Assembly: GCA_938082375.1 (NCBI GenBank) | Contig: CALKCJ010000020.1 | Span: 62,001-126,000, forward strand | Length of the DNA stretch: 64,000 nt | Reading direction: 5' to 3' | From: an uncultured Thermomicrobiaceae bacterium | GTDB lineage: Bacteria > Chloroflexota > Chloroflexia > Thermomicrobiales > Thermomicrobiaceae | Shown here: positions 31,873-41,112 of the stretch, in pieces | Position numbering within the stretch: position 1 is the stretch's first letter | Layout: each line of letters starts with the position of its first letter | Notes under the pieces: generated by a model | What the model was told of the DNA's origin: nothing | What the model saw: only the letters and a program-made list of their open reading frames with translations | The model's database searches: none | Program-made: the position numbers and the translations under genes

Positions 31873-31901
31873 TTGCAGTCGGGGGTGTACGTATGTATCA
31901 T
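31873..31901 (+). promoter_or_regulatory. mraZ (dcw cluster) promoter
   Basis: TTGCAG (31873-31878), 17-bp spacer, TATCAT (31896-31901). The expected transcription start is near 31908, about 180 nt before mraZ. Confidence 0.7.
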
Positions 31902-31952
31902 TGTGGACAACGGTGGGGGACGGTGGGGATAAGTGGGGGGTGCTGTGGATAA
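31902..31952 (-). promoter_or_regulatory. DnaA-box cluster at the mraZ promoter
   Basis: Read on the minus strand: TTATCCACA at 31944-31952 (exact DnaA box), TTGTCCACA at 31902-31910 (matches TTRTCCACA) and TTATCCCCA at 31924-31932 (one mismatch). All have the same orientation, 20 and 22 bp apart. The first begins right after the -10 element. Confidence 0.55.
31914..31938 (+). promoter_or_regulatory. MraZ box (three TGGGG repeats, 10-bp period)
   Basis: TGGGG at 31914, 31924 and 31934. MraZ is known to bind direct TGGGN repeats separated by 5 bp in its own promoter; spacing and place here match. Autoregulation of the dcw cluster is expected. Confidence 0.8.
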
Positions 31953-32088
31953 CGAGCTGGTCGGGTGGGGAAGGGGTACCCCGCAGCCGCACGGCTCGTC
32001 GCGTGACGCGCTCTTCTGCCGTTTCAGCGGGCGGCGCACGCCGGTGGCCTAAGGCCGGCCGGTGAAAGAGAACGGGGCCTGACCGCGA

Positions 32089-32517
32089 ATGTTTCTTGGC
32101 CGATATAGCCATACGATCGACGACAAGGGGCGCCTGGCCATCCCGGCGCGGTTCCGCGATCTTTTCGGCGGGGAAGCGGTGCTGACCCGTGGGATCGACC
32201 GCTGCTTGACGCTGTACCCGATGGCGGCCTGGCGCCCACTGGCGGAGAAGGTCTCGGCACTGTCGATCAGCGATCCCGATGCGCGCACCTTCCGACGCAT
32301 GGTCTTCGCTGAGGCGACGATTGTGCAGTTCGACCGCCAGGGGCGCATCTTGCTCCCACCGGAGTTACGCGACTACGCTGGCTTAGAGCGGGATGCCATA
32401 GTGGTGGGAGTCAACACCTACGTCGAGATCTGGAGCCCTGCCGCGTGGTCGGCCCAGGCGGAGATGATCGAGCGCGAGGGCGCCTCGATTGCCCAGCGCC
32501 TCGCGACGCTGATCTAG
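32089..32517 (+). CDS. mraZ: transcriptional regulator MraZ
   Basis: 142 aa. Two AbrB-like double-hairpin modules: MFLGRYSHTIDDKGRLAIPARFR at the start and VQFDRQGRILLPPELRDYAGL near residues 79-99, containing the DxxGR motifs. The family represses its own operon by binding TGGGN repeats, which are present upstream. It opens the dcw cluster. No strong Shine-Dalgarno sequence precedes the ATG. Confidence 0.95.
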   Translation: MFLGRYSHTIDDKGRLAIPARFRDLFGGEAVLTRGIDRCLTLYPMAAWRPLAEKVSALSISDPDARTFRRMVFAEATIVQFDRQGRILLPPELRDYAGLERDAIVVGVNTYVEIWSPAAWSAQAEMIEREGASIAQRLATLI

Positions 32518-32587
32518 CGCGCTGTGCACGCCCGCGGGACGACGCCGTGGCACAGCGCGCCCTACTCCTCACTACGTGGGGTGAACC

Positions 32588-33574
32588 ATGTCTGAGCGAA
32601 CCACTATGGTGACCGACCCCAAGGGCTTCTCGGCTCGATCCGGCACCGAGCTGCGTCACCAGCCGGTACTCCTGCGAGAGACCATCGAATTCCTGGCTGT
32701 GCGACCGGGCGGCCGGTACATCGATGCGACCTTTGGTGGGGGTGGCCATACCCGGGCCATCCTCGAGGCAAGCGCGCCTGACGGCGTCGTCCTGGCGGTG
32801 GACGCCGACCCGGAGGCCATCGCGCGGGCAGAGGAGCTGGCTCGCGAGTATCCTGGGCGACTGATCCCCTGCCACGGTAACTTTGCCGCACTGGTCGAGT
32901 TAGCCCGCGCGCGCGGCTTTGCCGAGGTCGACGGAGTCCTCTTCGACCTCGGCCTCTCCTCCTTCCAGCTCGCCGCTCCCGAGCGCGGGTTTTCCTTCCA
33001 GCTCAGTGGCCCACTTGACATGCGTTTCGATCCGACGCGCGGACAACCTGCCTCAGTTCTGGTCAATACCTGGCCAGCTGAGCGGCTGGCCGAACTGATC
33101 GCCAGCTACGGCGAGGAGCCGCGTGCCAGGCAGATCGCTCGCGCGATTGTGGAGGCGCGACGGCGGGCACCAATCGAGACCTCCGAGCAGCTCGCGGAGA
33201 TCGTGAGCCGTGTCGCCGGGCGTCGTCGCGGCATTCACCCGGCGACACGGACGTTTCAGGCCTTGCGCATCGCCGTCAACCAGGAACTGGAAGCGCTGGA
33301 GAAAGGCCTCGCGGACGCCGTCGAGCTGCTTCGTCCGGGTGGCCGGCTGGTCGTTATCTCTTTCCACTCCTTGGAGGATCGTAGTGTCAAGCGATTCCTG
33401 CGGGCGGAGTCGCAGCCATGCCGGTGTCCGCCGGGGACGCCGATCTGTGTCTGTGGGCAACGGGCCAGACTCCGGATCCTGACGCCGAAACCGGTCAGGC
33501 CGAGCCCGGAGGAGGTCGCAGCGAACCCGAGGAGCCGGAGCGCGCGCCTGCGTGCCGCGGAGCGACTGCCATGA
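32588..33574 (+). CDS. rsmH: 16S rRNA (cytosine1402-N4)-methyltransferase
   Basis: 328 aa. SAM-binding GRYIDATFGGGGHTRAIL near residue 40, then DGVLFDLGLSSFQL, the GPLDMRFDP motif and VISFHSLEDRSVKRF. It methylates N4 of C1402 in 16S rRNA and conventionally follows mraZ. Two in-frame ATG codons (32588, 32606) are possible starts. It overlaps ftsL by 4 bp (ATGA). Confidence 0.95.
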   Translation: MSERTTMVTDPKGFSARSGTELRHQPVLLRETIEFLAVRPGGRYIDATFGGGGHTRAILEASAPDGVVLAVDADPEAIARAEELAREYPGRLIPCHGNFAALVELARARGFAEVDGVLFDLGLSSFQLAAPERGFSFQLSGPLDMRFDPTRGQPASVLVNTWPAERLAELIASYGEEPRARQIARAIVEARRRAPIETSEQLAEIVSRVAGRRRGIHPATRTFQALRIAVNQELEALEKGLADAVELLRPGGRLVVISFHSLEDRSVKRFLRAESQPCRCPPGTPICVCGQRARLRILTPKPVRPSPEEVAANPRSRSARLRAAERLP

Positions 33575-34080
33575 CCTCGACGCTGACCCACCGCCCGCAC
33601 GCCCGAGTGGTATCAGCCTGGCCGGAGCAGCCTCCGCGCGCGACTCGTGCCGTGCCTGCAGCTGGGGGGCTGAGCACCGTGGCGATCGCGGTGATCGTCG
33701 CACTCGCACTGGGTGGCCTGAGTGTGCTCTATCTGGTTCAGACCAGCCAGGTCGTCCAGCTCGGGTACGAGCTCACGCACCTCCAGGAGCAGCACGACAC
33801 GCTGGTTCTGGAGAACTCGCGCTTGCGCTATGAGATCGCTCGCTACCAGTCACTGGACACGGTGGAGCGGATCGCGCGCCGTGAGCTCGGTATGACTCCG
33901 GTGCGGCGTACGGTGTTTCTGGAAGTCGAGCGGCCAGCGTCGTCTGTGCTACCACCGGTTGCCGAGACGGGGCCACAGCCAGTCTCGCGCTGGCAGCGAC
34001 TCTGGGAACTCGTCTGGGGAATCGGCCGGGCCGCTGACGAGAGCGACTCTGCCGACGCGAGTGGGCAAGGAACCGAGTGA
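33571..34080 (+). CDS. ftsL: FtsL-like cell division protein
   Basis: 169 aa. Short basic cytoplasmic part, one membrane helix near residues 37-58 (TVAIAVIVALALGGLSVLYL), a coiled coil (YELTHLQEQHDTLVLENSRL) and the AxxELGM segment typical of FtsL/DivIC. It scaffolds the FtsW/FtsI synthase with FtsB and FtsQ at the septum. Sequence similarity in this family is low, so the call rests on topology and on its place between rsmH and ftsI. ATG overlaps the rsmH stop; the C-terminal 45 residues are a variable tail. Confidence 0.82.
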   Translation: MTSTLTHRPHARVVSAWPEQPPRATRAVPAAGGLSTVAIAVIVALALGGLSVLYLVQTSQVVQLGYELTHLQEQHDTLVLENSRLRYEIARYQSLDTVERIARRELGMTPVRRTVFLEVERPASSVLPPVAETGPQPVSRWQRLWELVWGIGRAADESDSADASGQGTE

Positions 34081-35807
34081 TGCAGCGGCCGGCAGGGGTC
34101 TCACCGAGACGGATCTACCTGCTCTACGCCTGTTTCGTGCTCTTCTCCGGAGCCGTGGGCTATCGCGTCTTCTCGTTCCAGGTGATGCAAGGGCCGGCGC
34201 TGGCCCAGCGAGCCGAACAGTTCCGCTACCGAGAAGATATGGTGCCCGCGCACCGGGGCGACATCCTCGATGCGCGCGGCCGGGTGCTCGCGACCGACGT
34301 GCCGGCTGATCGCGTCTCGGCAATCATCCAGGAAGTGGAGGATCCCCGGCGGACGGCCGAGCTGCTCGCGCCGCTGATCGGTCGAAGCCAGGAGGAGATC
34401 TATGCCGCACTGACACAACCAGGCAAGGAGTGGGTCGTACTCCAGCGCCGGCTCTCTGCGGAGACCTCGCAGCGCATCCGCGATCTCGGCCTTCCTGGTA
34501 TCGTGCTGGATCCGGAGCCTCGTCGGATCTACCCGATGGGAGCGGTCGCAGCACAGGTGATCGGCTTCGTCAACTGGGAGTACACAGGGGCCTACGGGAT
34601 CGAGGCAGCGTACGACAGCGTAGTCGGTGGCGTTCCCGGGCAGTTGATCGGGGAGCGCGACGCCGCGGGCAAGGTGATCGCGCTCGGTCACAGTGTCTGG
34701 AACCCGCCGCGCGATGGCGCGACACTGGTGCTGACCATCGACCTGGCGGTGCAGCGAATAGCCGAACAAGCGCTCAAGAAAGCGGTCGAGGAGCAGGAGG
34801 CGGCCGGCGGCACGATCATCGTTCAGAACCCGAAGACGGGTGCGATCCTCGCTATGGCCAACGTGCCGTCATTCGACCCCAACCATTTCGAAGATGTGAG
34901 CGATGCCTCGTTGTTCGGCAATCCCGCGGTGTCGGCCAGCTATGAGCCTGGCTCAACCTTCAAGGTCATTACAATGGCACTCGGCCTTGATGCGGGCGTG
35001 GTTTCGCCCGGCACCTCGGTCGATGGTGGCAGCTATCGCGAGCTGCCCGATGGCACCCGGATCTACAATGCGCTGCACCAGGAGTTCGGTGTCGAGACGA
35101 TGACGCAGGTGCTGGCGCACTCCAGCAATGTAGGCGCCATGTTCGTCGCTGACCGACTGGGAGCAGAGACCTTCTACCAGGGTGTGCGCCGCTTCGGCTT
35201 CGGGGAGCCCACTGGAATCGACCTGCCGGCTGAGGCGGAGGGGATCGTGCATGCGCCGGAGAGTCCGTTCTGGTCGCTGACCACCTTCTATACGAACGCT
35301 TTTGGCCAGGGATTAGCGGTCACACCGATCCAGCTGGTCAACGCCGTCTCCGCTATTGCGAACGGGGGAACCTTGATGCGCCCGTATGTGGTGCACGAGA
35401 TCCGTGGTGAGGGGGCGACGGTCACGCAGCCGCAACCGATCCGGCAAGTCGTGCGCCCGGAAACGGCACAGCGGCTCACGGAGATGCTCGTGGAGGTCAT
35501 GGAGACGGAGTACCGAGACAAGTTCGGGATCCCTGGGTACCGGGTCGCCGCCAAGACGGGCACGGCCGAGATACCGTCGCCGACCGGCGGCTATGAGTCC
35601 GGCCCCGGTTCGACGATCGCTTCAGTGGTCGGATTCGGCCCGGCCGAAGATCCGCAGTTTACCGTCCTGGTCAAGATCGACCGACCGGTGAAATCGCCCT
35701 GGGGCGAGCGGGCTGCGGGGCCAGCCTTTCGCACGGTGATGCAGGAACTCTTCCTGCTCTATGGCATCCCTCCCAGTGAGCCGGCCGAGCTCGACGCTGG
35801 ATCGTGA
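34080..35807 (+). CDS. ftsI: septal peptidoglycan transpeptidase (penicillin-binding protein, FtsI type)
   Basis: 575 aa class B PBP. One N-terminal membrane helix (LLYACFVLFSGAVGYRV), a PBP dimerisation domain (HRGDILDARGRVLATD), and the transpeptidase domain. The active Ser lies in PGSTFK near residue 293, SSN near 348 and KTGT near 491. It cross-links septal peptidoglycan with FtsW. There is no C-terminal PASTA domain. ATG 34080 overlaps the ftsL stop by one base (TGATG); GTG 34077 is equally in frame. In most clusters murE follows; here murF comes next. Confidence 0.93.
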   Translation: MQRPAGVSPRRIYLLYACFVLFSGAVGYRVFSFQVMQGPALAQRAEQFRYREDMVPAHRGDILDARGRVLATDVPADRVSAIIQEVEDPRRTAELLAPLIGRSQEEIYAALTQPGKEWVVLQRRLSAETSQRIRDLGLPGIVLDPEPRRIYPMGAVAAQVIGFVNWEYTGAYGIEAAYDSVVGGVPGQLIGERDAAGKVIALGHSVWNPPRDGATLVLTIDLAVQRIAEQALKKAVEEQEAAGGTIIVQNPKTGAILAMANVPSFDPNHFEDVSDASLFGNPAVSASYEPGSTFKVITMALGLDAGVVSPGTSVDGGSYRELPDGTRIYNALHQEFGVETMTQVLAHSSNVGAMFVADRLGAETFYQGVRRFGFGEPTGIDLPAEAEGIVHAPESPFWSLTTFYTNAFGQGLAVTPIQLVNAVSAIANGGTLMRPYVVHEIRGEGATVTQPQPIRQVVRPETAQRLTEMLVEVMETEYRDKFGIPGYRVAAKTGTAEIPSPTGGYESGPGSTIASVVGFGPAEDPQFTVLVKIDRPVKSPWGERAAGPAFRTVMQELFLLYGIPPSEPAELDAGS

Positions 35808-35897
35808 TGCCGCCAGGTGGCAATACTTTCCGGCTGGAGCGAGGTGGGCTTTCGATCATCGAGTCGCGGTGTGGCTCCGGGAATGGAGGGCGGAACC

Positions 35898-37298
35898 ATG
35901 ATCTCGCTCCGCGACGTCCTGGATGGGAGTGCCGGCGTCCTCCGCGGGAGCTCATCGACTGACCTCCTCCTGCGACACATCCGGCACGACTCACGCGAGG
36001 TGGAGCCGGGTGACCTCTTCGTCGCGGTCGTCGGGGAGCAGCGCGACGGCCACGACTTCGTCGCCGACGCGCTGGCCCGCGGCGCGGGCGCGGTGATGGT
36101 CGACCGGCACCACGCGCCGCGCTTCGAAGGGCTCTCCGTGCCGGTGGTCGTCGTCGAGGATACGGTTACTGGGTTGCGGCGGCTGGCGTCGTACTGGCGC
36201 TCGCTCTTCGACGTGCGGGTCATCGGGATAACCGGCAGCATGGGTAAGACGAGCACCAAGGAAGCCGTGGCCGCGGTCGTGTCCCAGCGCTATGCCGTGG
36301 TGCGCACCCGGCGGAGCTACAACACCGACATCGGGATCTCCCTCGGGCTCCTAGAGATCTCGCCAGACACCGAGGTCGTCGTGCTCGAGCTCGGAGAGGC
36401 ATACCGACTCAACGAGGTGCGCGAGCTCTGCGAGCTCGGGCGCCCATCGATCGGGGTTGTGACCAACGTGAGCTACTCACACCTGGGGCGGATGGGATCG
36501 ATCGAAGCGATCGCCGAGAGCATCGCCGAGCTGCCCGAATCGCTGCCGGAAGACGGCGTGGCGGTGCTCAATGGCGACGACTTTCGCGTTCGGGCCATGG
36601 TGGAGCGATGCCGCTGCCCAGTTGTGTTCTACGGGCTAGCTCACGACTGTGCGGTGCGGGCCGAGTCGGTCGAGAGTCACGGGCTGGCCGGCATCGCCTT
36701 CGACTTGCTCCTCGAGGGCCAGCGGAGCCGGGTGCGCTTACCGCTGCTCGGGCGCCACAGCGTGCACACGGCGTTAGCCGCCATCGCGGTCGGCCATGTG
36801 CTCGGTATGACGCTGGATGAAATGCTGCCCGGTTTTAGCGACCCGACCGTGCAGGTGCGACTGCTCACCGTGCCGGGTATCAACAGCTCAACCATCCTCG
36901 ACGACACGTACAACGCGAACCCGACCTCGTGCCTGGCGGCTTTGGCCCTGCTAGCAGAGATCCCAGCCAAACGGCATATTGCCGTCTTCGGGGACATGTA
37001 CGAGCTCGGATCGTACGAGGAGGAGGGACACCGGCTAGTCGGGCGACGAGCTGCGGCCGTGGTGGATCTGCTCTTCACGCTCGGGCCGCGCGCGCGGATG
37101 ATCGCCGAGGAGGCGGTGAGTGCCGGCTTGTCAGCCCTGGCAGTGATTGCGACGGAGGATCGGCGTGAGCTGATCGAGCTCCTGCGCGAGATGCTTGAGC
37201 CGGGTGACTTCGTCCTGGTAAAGGGAGCGCGTGGGATGCGCATGGAGGAGATAGTCGAGGCGCTGCGCGCGCCTCGGCGGGTGGAAGAGAAGCAGTGA
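35898..37298 (+). CDS. murF: UDP-N-acetylmuramoyl-tripeptide--D-alanyl-D-alanine ligase
   Basis: 466 aa Mur ligase. N-terminal uridine-binding domain (DSREVEPGDLFVAVVGEQRDGHDF), ATP loop GITGSMGKTSTKE near residue 111, central domain and the C-terminal motif DDTYNANPTS with GDMYELG. This pattern is MurF rather than MurE: no DNPR motif. It adds D-Ala-D-Ala to the UDP-MurNAc peptide. ATG 35898 is preceded by GGAGGGCGG; the upstream frame from 35817 is not Mur-like. About 90 bp separate it from ftsI. Confidence 0.92.
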   Translation: MISLRDVLDGSAGVLRGSSSTDLLLRHIRHDSREVEPGDLFVAVVGEQRDGHDFVADALARGAGAVMVDRHHAPRFEGLSVPVVVVEDTVTGLRRLASYWRSLFDVRVIGITGSMGKTSTKEAVAAVVSQRYAVVRTRRSYNTDIGISLGLLEISPDTEVVVLELGEAYRLNEVRELCELGRPSIGVVTNVSYSHLGRMGSIEAIAESIAELPESLPEDGVAVLNGDDFRVRAMVERCRCPVVFYGLAHDCAVRAESVESHGLAGIAFDLLLEGQRSRVRLPLLGRHSVHTALAAIAVGHVLGMTLDEMLPGFSDPTVQVRLLTVPGINSSTILDDTYNANPTSCLAALALLAEIPAKRHIAVFGDMYELGSYEEEGHRLVGRRAAAVVDLLFTLGPRARMIAEEAVSAGLSALAVIATEDRRELIELLREMLEPGDFVLVKGARGMRMEEIVEALRAPRRVEEKQ

Positions 37299-38335
37299 GA
37301 GAGCTGACAGAACTCGTCGCGGGAGTAGCGTCGTTCTTGAGCGAGCGGAGCGTACTCCCGCGCAATCCGGGAGAGAACCTTGCGCTCTCGCTGGCGCTCT
37401 CCGGGGTGGCTTTCATGATCACGCTGCTGATCGGCGCACCCTACATCCGATGGCTACGCAAGCACAATATCGGCAAACGCATTCGCATCGAAGGGCCAGA
37501 GGGGCATTTCTACAAGATGGGCACGCCGACGATGGGCGGCTTGATGATTACTGTGCCGGTGGTTCTGCTGACGCTGGCTTTCAACCTCGCGGGACGGCTC
37601 TCGATGCTTCTCCCGCTCGGCGTGCTCATCAGTACCGCGACCCTGGGCGCGGTCGATGACCGGATGAACCTGGTCGGTGGCTCGCGCAGCGGGATGACCG
37701 CCCGCTTCAAGATGGCTTGGCTGCTGCTCTTCTCGATTGTCAGCGCGCTGATCTTGCACTTCCCGCTGGGCCTGCGGAGCATCTACATCCCGGTCTTGGG
37801 AAAGTACGAAATCGGTTTGCTCTACGTGCCGATCGCGGTGGTTGCGATCGCTGGCACGGCCAACGCCGTCAACTTGACCGACGGACTCGACACCCTGGCT
37901 GGCGGAACCGCTGCCGTCGCCTTTACCGCCTACGGGATCATCGCCTTCCTTCAGGGGCAGATCCAGGTTGTGACCTTTTGCTTCACGATGGTTGGCTCGA
38001 TCCTCGGCTTCCTGTGGTACAACGCCCACCCGGCCCAGGTGTTCATGGGCGATACCGGCTCCCTCGCGCTCGGCGCGGCCTTAGCGACGGCCGCGTTCAT
38101 GACCGGCCAGTGGCTGCTCTTGCCGCTTATCGGCATCGTCTTCGTCGCGGAAGCGATCTCGGTTATGCTCCAGGTCACCTACTTCAAGTTGACGGGTGGC
38201 AAGCGGCTTTTCCGGATGACGCCGCTGCACCACCATTTCGAGCTGTTAGGCTGGTCGGAGACCCAGGTCACGCTGCGCTTTTGGCTGGTCGCCATGATGG
38301 CCGGTCTCCTGGGCATGGCGCTGGCCCTGATCTAG
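37295..38335 (+). CDS. mraY: phospho-N-acetylmuramoyl-pentapeptide transferase
   Basis: 346 aa, about 10 membrane helices. MraY signatures in order: GTPTMGGLMI near residue 72, the metal motif VDDRMN near 110, NAVNLTDGLDTLAGG, FMGDTGSLALG, and PLHHHFELLGWSE at the end. It transfers phospho-MurNAc-pentapeptide to undecaprenyl phosphate to make lipid I. GTG start overlapping the murF stop (GTGA). Confidence 0.95.
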   Translation: MRELTELVAGVASFLSERSVLPRNPGENLALSLALSGVAFMITLLIGAPYIRWLRKHNIGKRIRIEGPEGHFYKMGTPTMGGLMITVPVVLLTLAFNLAGRLSMLLPLGVLISTATLGAVDDRMNLVGGSRSGMTARFKMAWLLLFSIVSALILHFPLGLRSIYIPVLGKYEIGLLYVPIAVVAIAGTANAVNLTDGLDTLAGGTAAVAFTAYGIIAFLQGQIQVVTFCFTMVGSILGFLWYNAHPAQVFMGDTGSLALGAALATAAFMTGQWLLLPLIGIVFVAEAISVMLQVTYFKLTGGKRLFRMTPLHHHFELLGWSETQVTLRFWLVAMMAGLLGMALALI

Positions 38336-38344
38336 AGGTGTGAA

Positions 38345-39766
38345 ATGGGCGCCTACTCGATGCCCCTCGAACTCCGCGGCAAGCGTGTCCTGGTGATGGG
38401 GCTGGGCACTCGCAGTGGTGGGCTCGGGGTGACCCGCTGGCTGGTCGACCAGGGGGCCGAGGTCACCGTGACTGACCTGCGAACGGCAGAGGCTCTGCGC
38501 CCGAGCCTCGATGCGCTGGCGGGCCTACCCGTCCGCCTGGTGCTGGGAGAGCACCGCCGTCAGGAGTTCGAACAGGCTGAAATCGTCGTCCGCAACCCGG
38601 CCGTACCGGTCGACTCCCCCTGGCTGGAGCTCGCGCGGGCCGCCGGGGCACGGATCGAAATGGAAATGACGCTGTTTTTCCGCGCGTGCCCGGCGCCGGT
38701 CATCGGGGTGACGGGCACCAAGGGCAAGACCACGACAGCGACACTCTGTGCCGAAATCCTGAAGACCTGGCACCCAGGGACGATCTTGGCAGGCAACCTG
38801 GGACGCTCAGCGCTGGAGGCGTTGCCAGCGATCACGCCGGACACGCCGGTCGTCCTTGAGCTCTCGAGCTGGCAACTCGAAGGGTTGGCCGAGCACGAGA
38901 TGAGCCCGCACATCGCGGTACTGACCATAATCAGCGAGGATCACCTCGACCGCTATCCCTCGATGGACGCCTACATCGAAGCGAAGCGGCATATCGCTCG
39001 CTTTCAGCGATCGGGCGATTGGTTCGTCGTCAACCGCGACGAGCCTCGTGCCTGGGGCTGCCGCGGGGTCGGCGCCGGCCGCGTGGTACCGTTCGGTCGC
39101 GATACTGGCGAGCCGACTGGGGCGTTCCTGATCGGTGATTGGCTGGTCTGGCGCTTCGAGGGCGAGGAACACCGGATCTGCCGGCGAGAGGAGCTCCCGC
39201 TTCCCGGCGACCACGTGGTCGCCAATGCACTGGCGGCATTAGCCGCCGCCTGCCTGCGGGGCGCCCGGAGCTGGCAGGCGCGTGAGGGGTTGCTCCGGGC
39301 ACAGCCCGTGCCTCACCGGCTGGAACATGTCGCAACCTTAAGGGGCGTCGAGTTCGTCAACGACAGCGCGGCGACGGCGCCGGCCGCCGTGCAGGCCGCG
39401 CTCGCTACCTATCGGAATCGCTCGATCATCCTGATCGCTGGGGGTGCCGACAAGGGGGTCGACCTGCGCTCGCTCGCGCAGGAGATCGCAGCGAAGGCGT
39501 TCGCTGTCGTGCTACTGGCCGGCACCGCGACACCAGCACTGCACCAAGCGTTGCGGGAGACCGGTGTGCGCGCCCTTGGGCCGTGCGGCTCGATGGGCGA
39601 GGCGGTGACGCTCGCGGCGGCCCTGGCGCGTCCAGGGGATGTCGTACTGCTCTCGCCAGGCTGTGCCAGCTTCGGCCTGTTCCGGGACGAGTTCCATCGT
39701 GGAGAGGCATTCCGCGAGGCTGTGCGCCGCCTTGCCGCGAGCGAAGCGTTGGGGGAGGAACCGTGA
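38345..39766 (+). CDS. murD: UDP-N-acetylmuramoylalanine--D-glutamate ligase
   Basis: 473 aa. N-terminal Rossmann-like domain (VLVMGLGTRSGGLG), ATP loop GVTGTKGKTTTAT near residue 120, LELSSWQLEG, NDSAATAPAA and the Lys motif IAGGADKG, with LSPGCASFGLFRDEFHRGEAF at the C-terminus, as in MurD. It adds D-Glu to UDP-MurNAc-L-Ala. It starts 9 bp after mraY and overlaps ftsW by 4 bp. Confidence 0.94.
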   Translation: MGAYSMPLELRGKRVLVMGLGTRSGGLGVTRWLVDQGAEVTVTDLRTAEALRPSLDALAGLPVRLVLGEHRRQEFEQAEIVVRNPAVPVDSPWLELARAAGARIEMEMTLFFRACPAPVIGVTGTKGKTTTATLCAEILKTWHPGTILAGNLGRSALEALPAITPDTPVVLELSSWQLEGLAEHEMSPHIAVLTIISEDHLDRYPSMDAYIEAKRHIARFQRSGDWFVVNRDEPRAWGCRGVGAGRVVPFGRDTGEPTGAFLIGDWLVWRFEGEEHRICRREELPLPGDHVVANALAALAAACLRGARSWQAREGLLRAQPVPHRLEHVATLRGVEFVNDSAATAPAAVQAALATYRNRSIILIAGGADKGVDLRSLAQEIAAKAFAVVLLAGTATPALHQALRETGVRALGPCGSMGEAVTLAAALARPGDVVLLSPGCASFGLFRDEFHRGEAFREAVRRLAASEALGEEP

Positions 39767-41112
39767 GCCTGCGTGCGCTGCTGGCTCAGCCGTTTTCGAT
39801 CTTCCTCACCCCACCTGGGGAGCGACGTCGCCTGCACCAGCCTGACTGGTGGTTTCTGGCGACCCTGCTCGTACTGGTGATGTTCGGCACGGTGATGGTC
39901 TTTAGTGCCAGCTTCGCGCTCGGCGTCCGCCAGCCTGGGAGCAATGGGTACAGCTACCTGGTGCGCCATTTGATGTGGCTTGCGGTGGGACTTGCCGGGA
40001 TGACGGTGGCCTATAGTATCGACTACCGGGTCTGGCGTCGCGTCTCCCTGCTGGGCATGCTTTTGGCACTCGGTCTCCTGGGGCTGGTGCTCGTGCCAGG
40101 CATCGGCGTCGAGATCTGGGGCGCACAGCGGTGGATCCGCTTCGGGCCGCTCTTGGTGCAACCTGCGGAAGTCGCAAAACTGGCTCTGGTGGTCTATTTG
40201 GCCGACTGGCTTGCTCGGAAAGGGGCACGCGTCCGGCAGTTCAGCTACGGGTTCGTTCCGTTCACCTTGTTGATCGGCCTGCTGGTCGGCCTGGTGATGC
40301 TCCAGCCTGACCTGGGGAGCTCGATCGTCTTGGCTGCTATTGGAATCAGCATGTTCTTCGTCGCTGGCGTGCCACTGTTCCAGTTTGCTCTGCTGGTGCT
40401 CTCTGGGGCAGCGGCTCTTCTTCTGCTGGCGCTCAGTGCCCCGTACCGGAGAGATCGGCTCTTGTTGTTTCTGAGCCCCGATCGCGACCTACTCGATCCG
40501 GAAGGAAAGCTGCTTGGGCTCGGCTGGCAGATCGCCCAAGCGCGGCTGGCCTTCGGTAGCGGAGGACTGTTCGGCGTGGGTCTAGGCGCAAGCCGACAAA
40601 AGTTCTTGTGGCTCTTTGCTGCCCACAGCGATGCTATCTATGCCGTCATCGGCGAGGAGTTGGGCTTGGTCGGCTGCCTCTTCGTCATTGGGCTCTATCT
40701 CTTTCTCGCCTGGCGGGGATACCGGATCGCTTGCCGAGCGCCGGATAGCTTCGGCGCGCTCTTGGCCGTCGGAATCACCACCTGGGTGCTCGGGCAGGCT
40801 GCGATCAACATCGGTGGCATCACATCGACGATCCCCTTTACCGGTATTCCGTTGCCGTTTCTGAGCTACGGCGGCTCCTCGCTGGCGGTCACGCTCACCG
40901 CGATGGGCGTCCTCTTGAACATCTCTCGGGCGACACTCCCTACGCGCGAGGTGGCACTGGGCAAACAAGGGTCTCTCGTTGGGCGCACGGGATTCCATTC
41001 GCGGGCCGCGTCCGAGCTCGCCGTCAATGATCTCTTGGCTCGACGCAAGCGGGTGCCGCAGGGCGCGTTTGGTCGCGGCCGGCGACGCTGGGGTGGGAGG
41101 ACAGGGCCGTGA
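39763..41112 (+). CDS. ftsW: SEDS family peptidoglycan glycosyltransferase FtsW
   Basis: 449 aa, about 10 membrane segments. The SEDS signature IPFTGIPLPFLSYGGSS lies near residue 360, with GAQRWIRFGPLLVQPAEVAKLA earlier. FtsW polymerises septal glycan chains with FtsI. RodA is excluded by position. GTG start overlapping the murD stop (GTGA). The C-terminal 60 residues form an unusual basic, Arg-rich cytoplasmic tail. murG, which normally lies next, is missing. Confidence 0.93.
   Translation: MSLRALLAQPFSIFLTPPGERRRLHQPDWWFLATLLVLVMFGTVMVFSASFALGVRQPGSNGYSYLVRHLMWLAVGLAGMTVAYSIDYRVWRRVSLLGMLLALGLLGLVLVPGIGVEIWGAQRWIRFGPLLVQPAEVAKLALVVYLADWLARKGARVRQFSYGFVPFTLLIGLLVGLVMLQPDLGSSIVLAAIGISMFFVAGVPLFQFALLVLSGAAALLLLALSAPYRRDRLLLFLSPDRDLLDPEGKLLGLGWQIAQARLAFGSGGLFGVGLGASRQKFLWLFAAHSDAIYAVIGEELGLVGCLFVIGLYLFLAWRGYRIACRAPDSFGALLAVGITTWVLGQAAINIGGITSTIPFTGIPLPFLSYGGSSLAVTLTAMGVLLNISRATLPTREVALGKQGSLVGRTGFHSRAASELAVNDLLARRKRVPQGAFGRGRRRWGGRTGP

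Noticed and set aside
31828-31891. Three copies of TGTACG upstream of the mraZ promoter
   Set aside because: Irregular spacing (13 and 45 bp) and a 6-bp unit; chance cannot be excluded.
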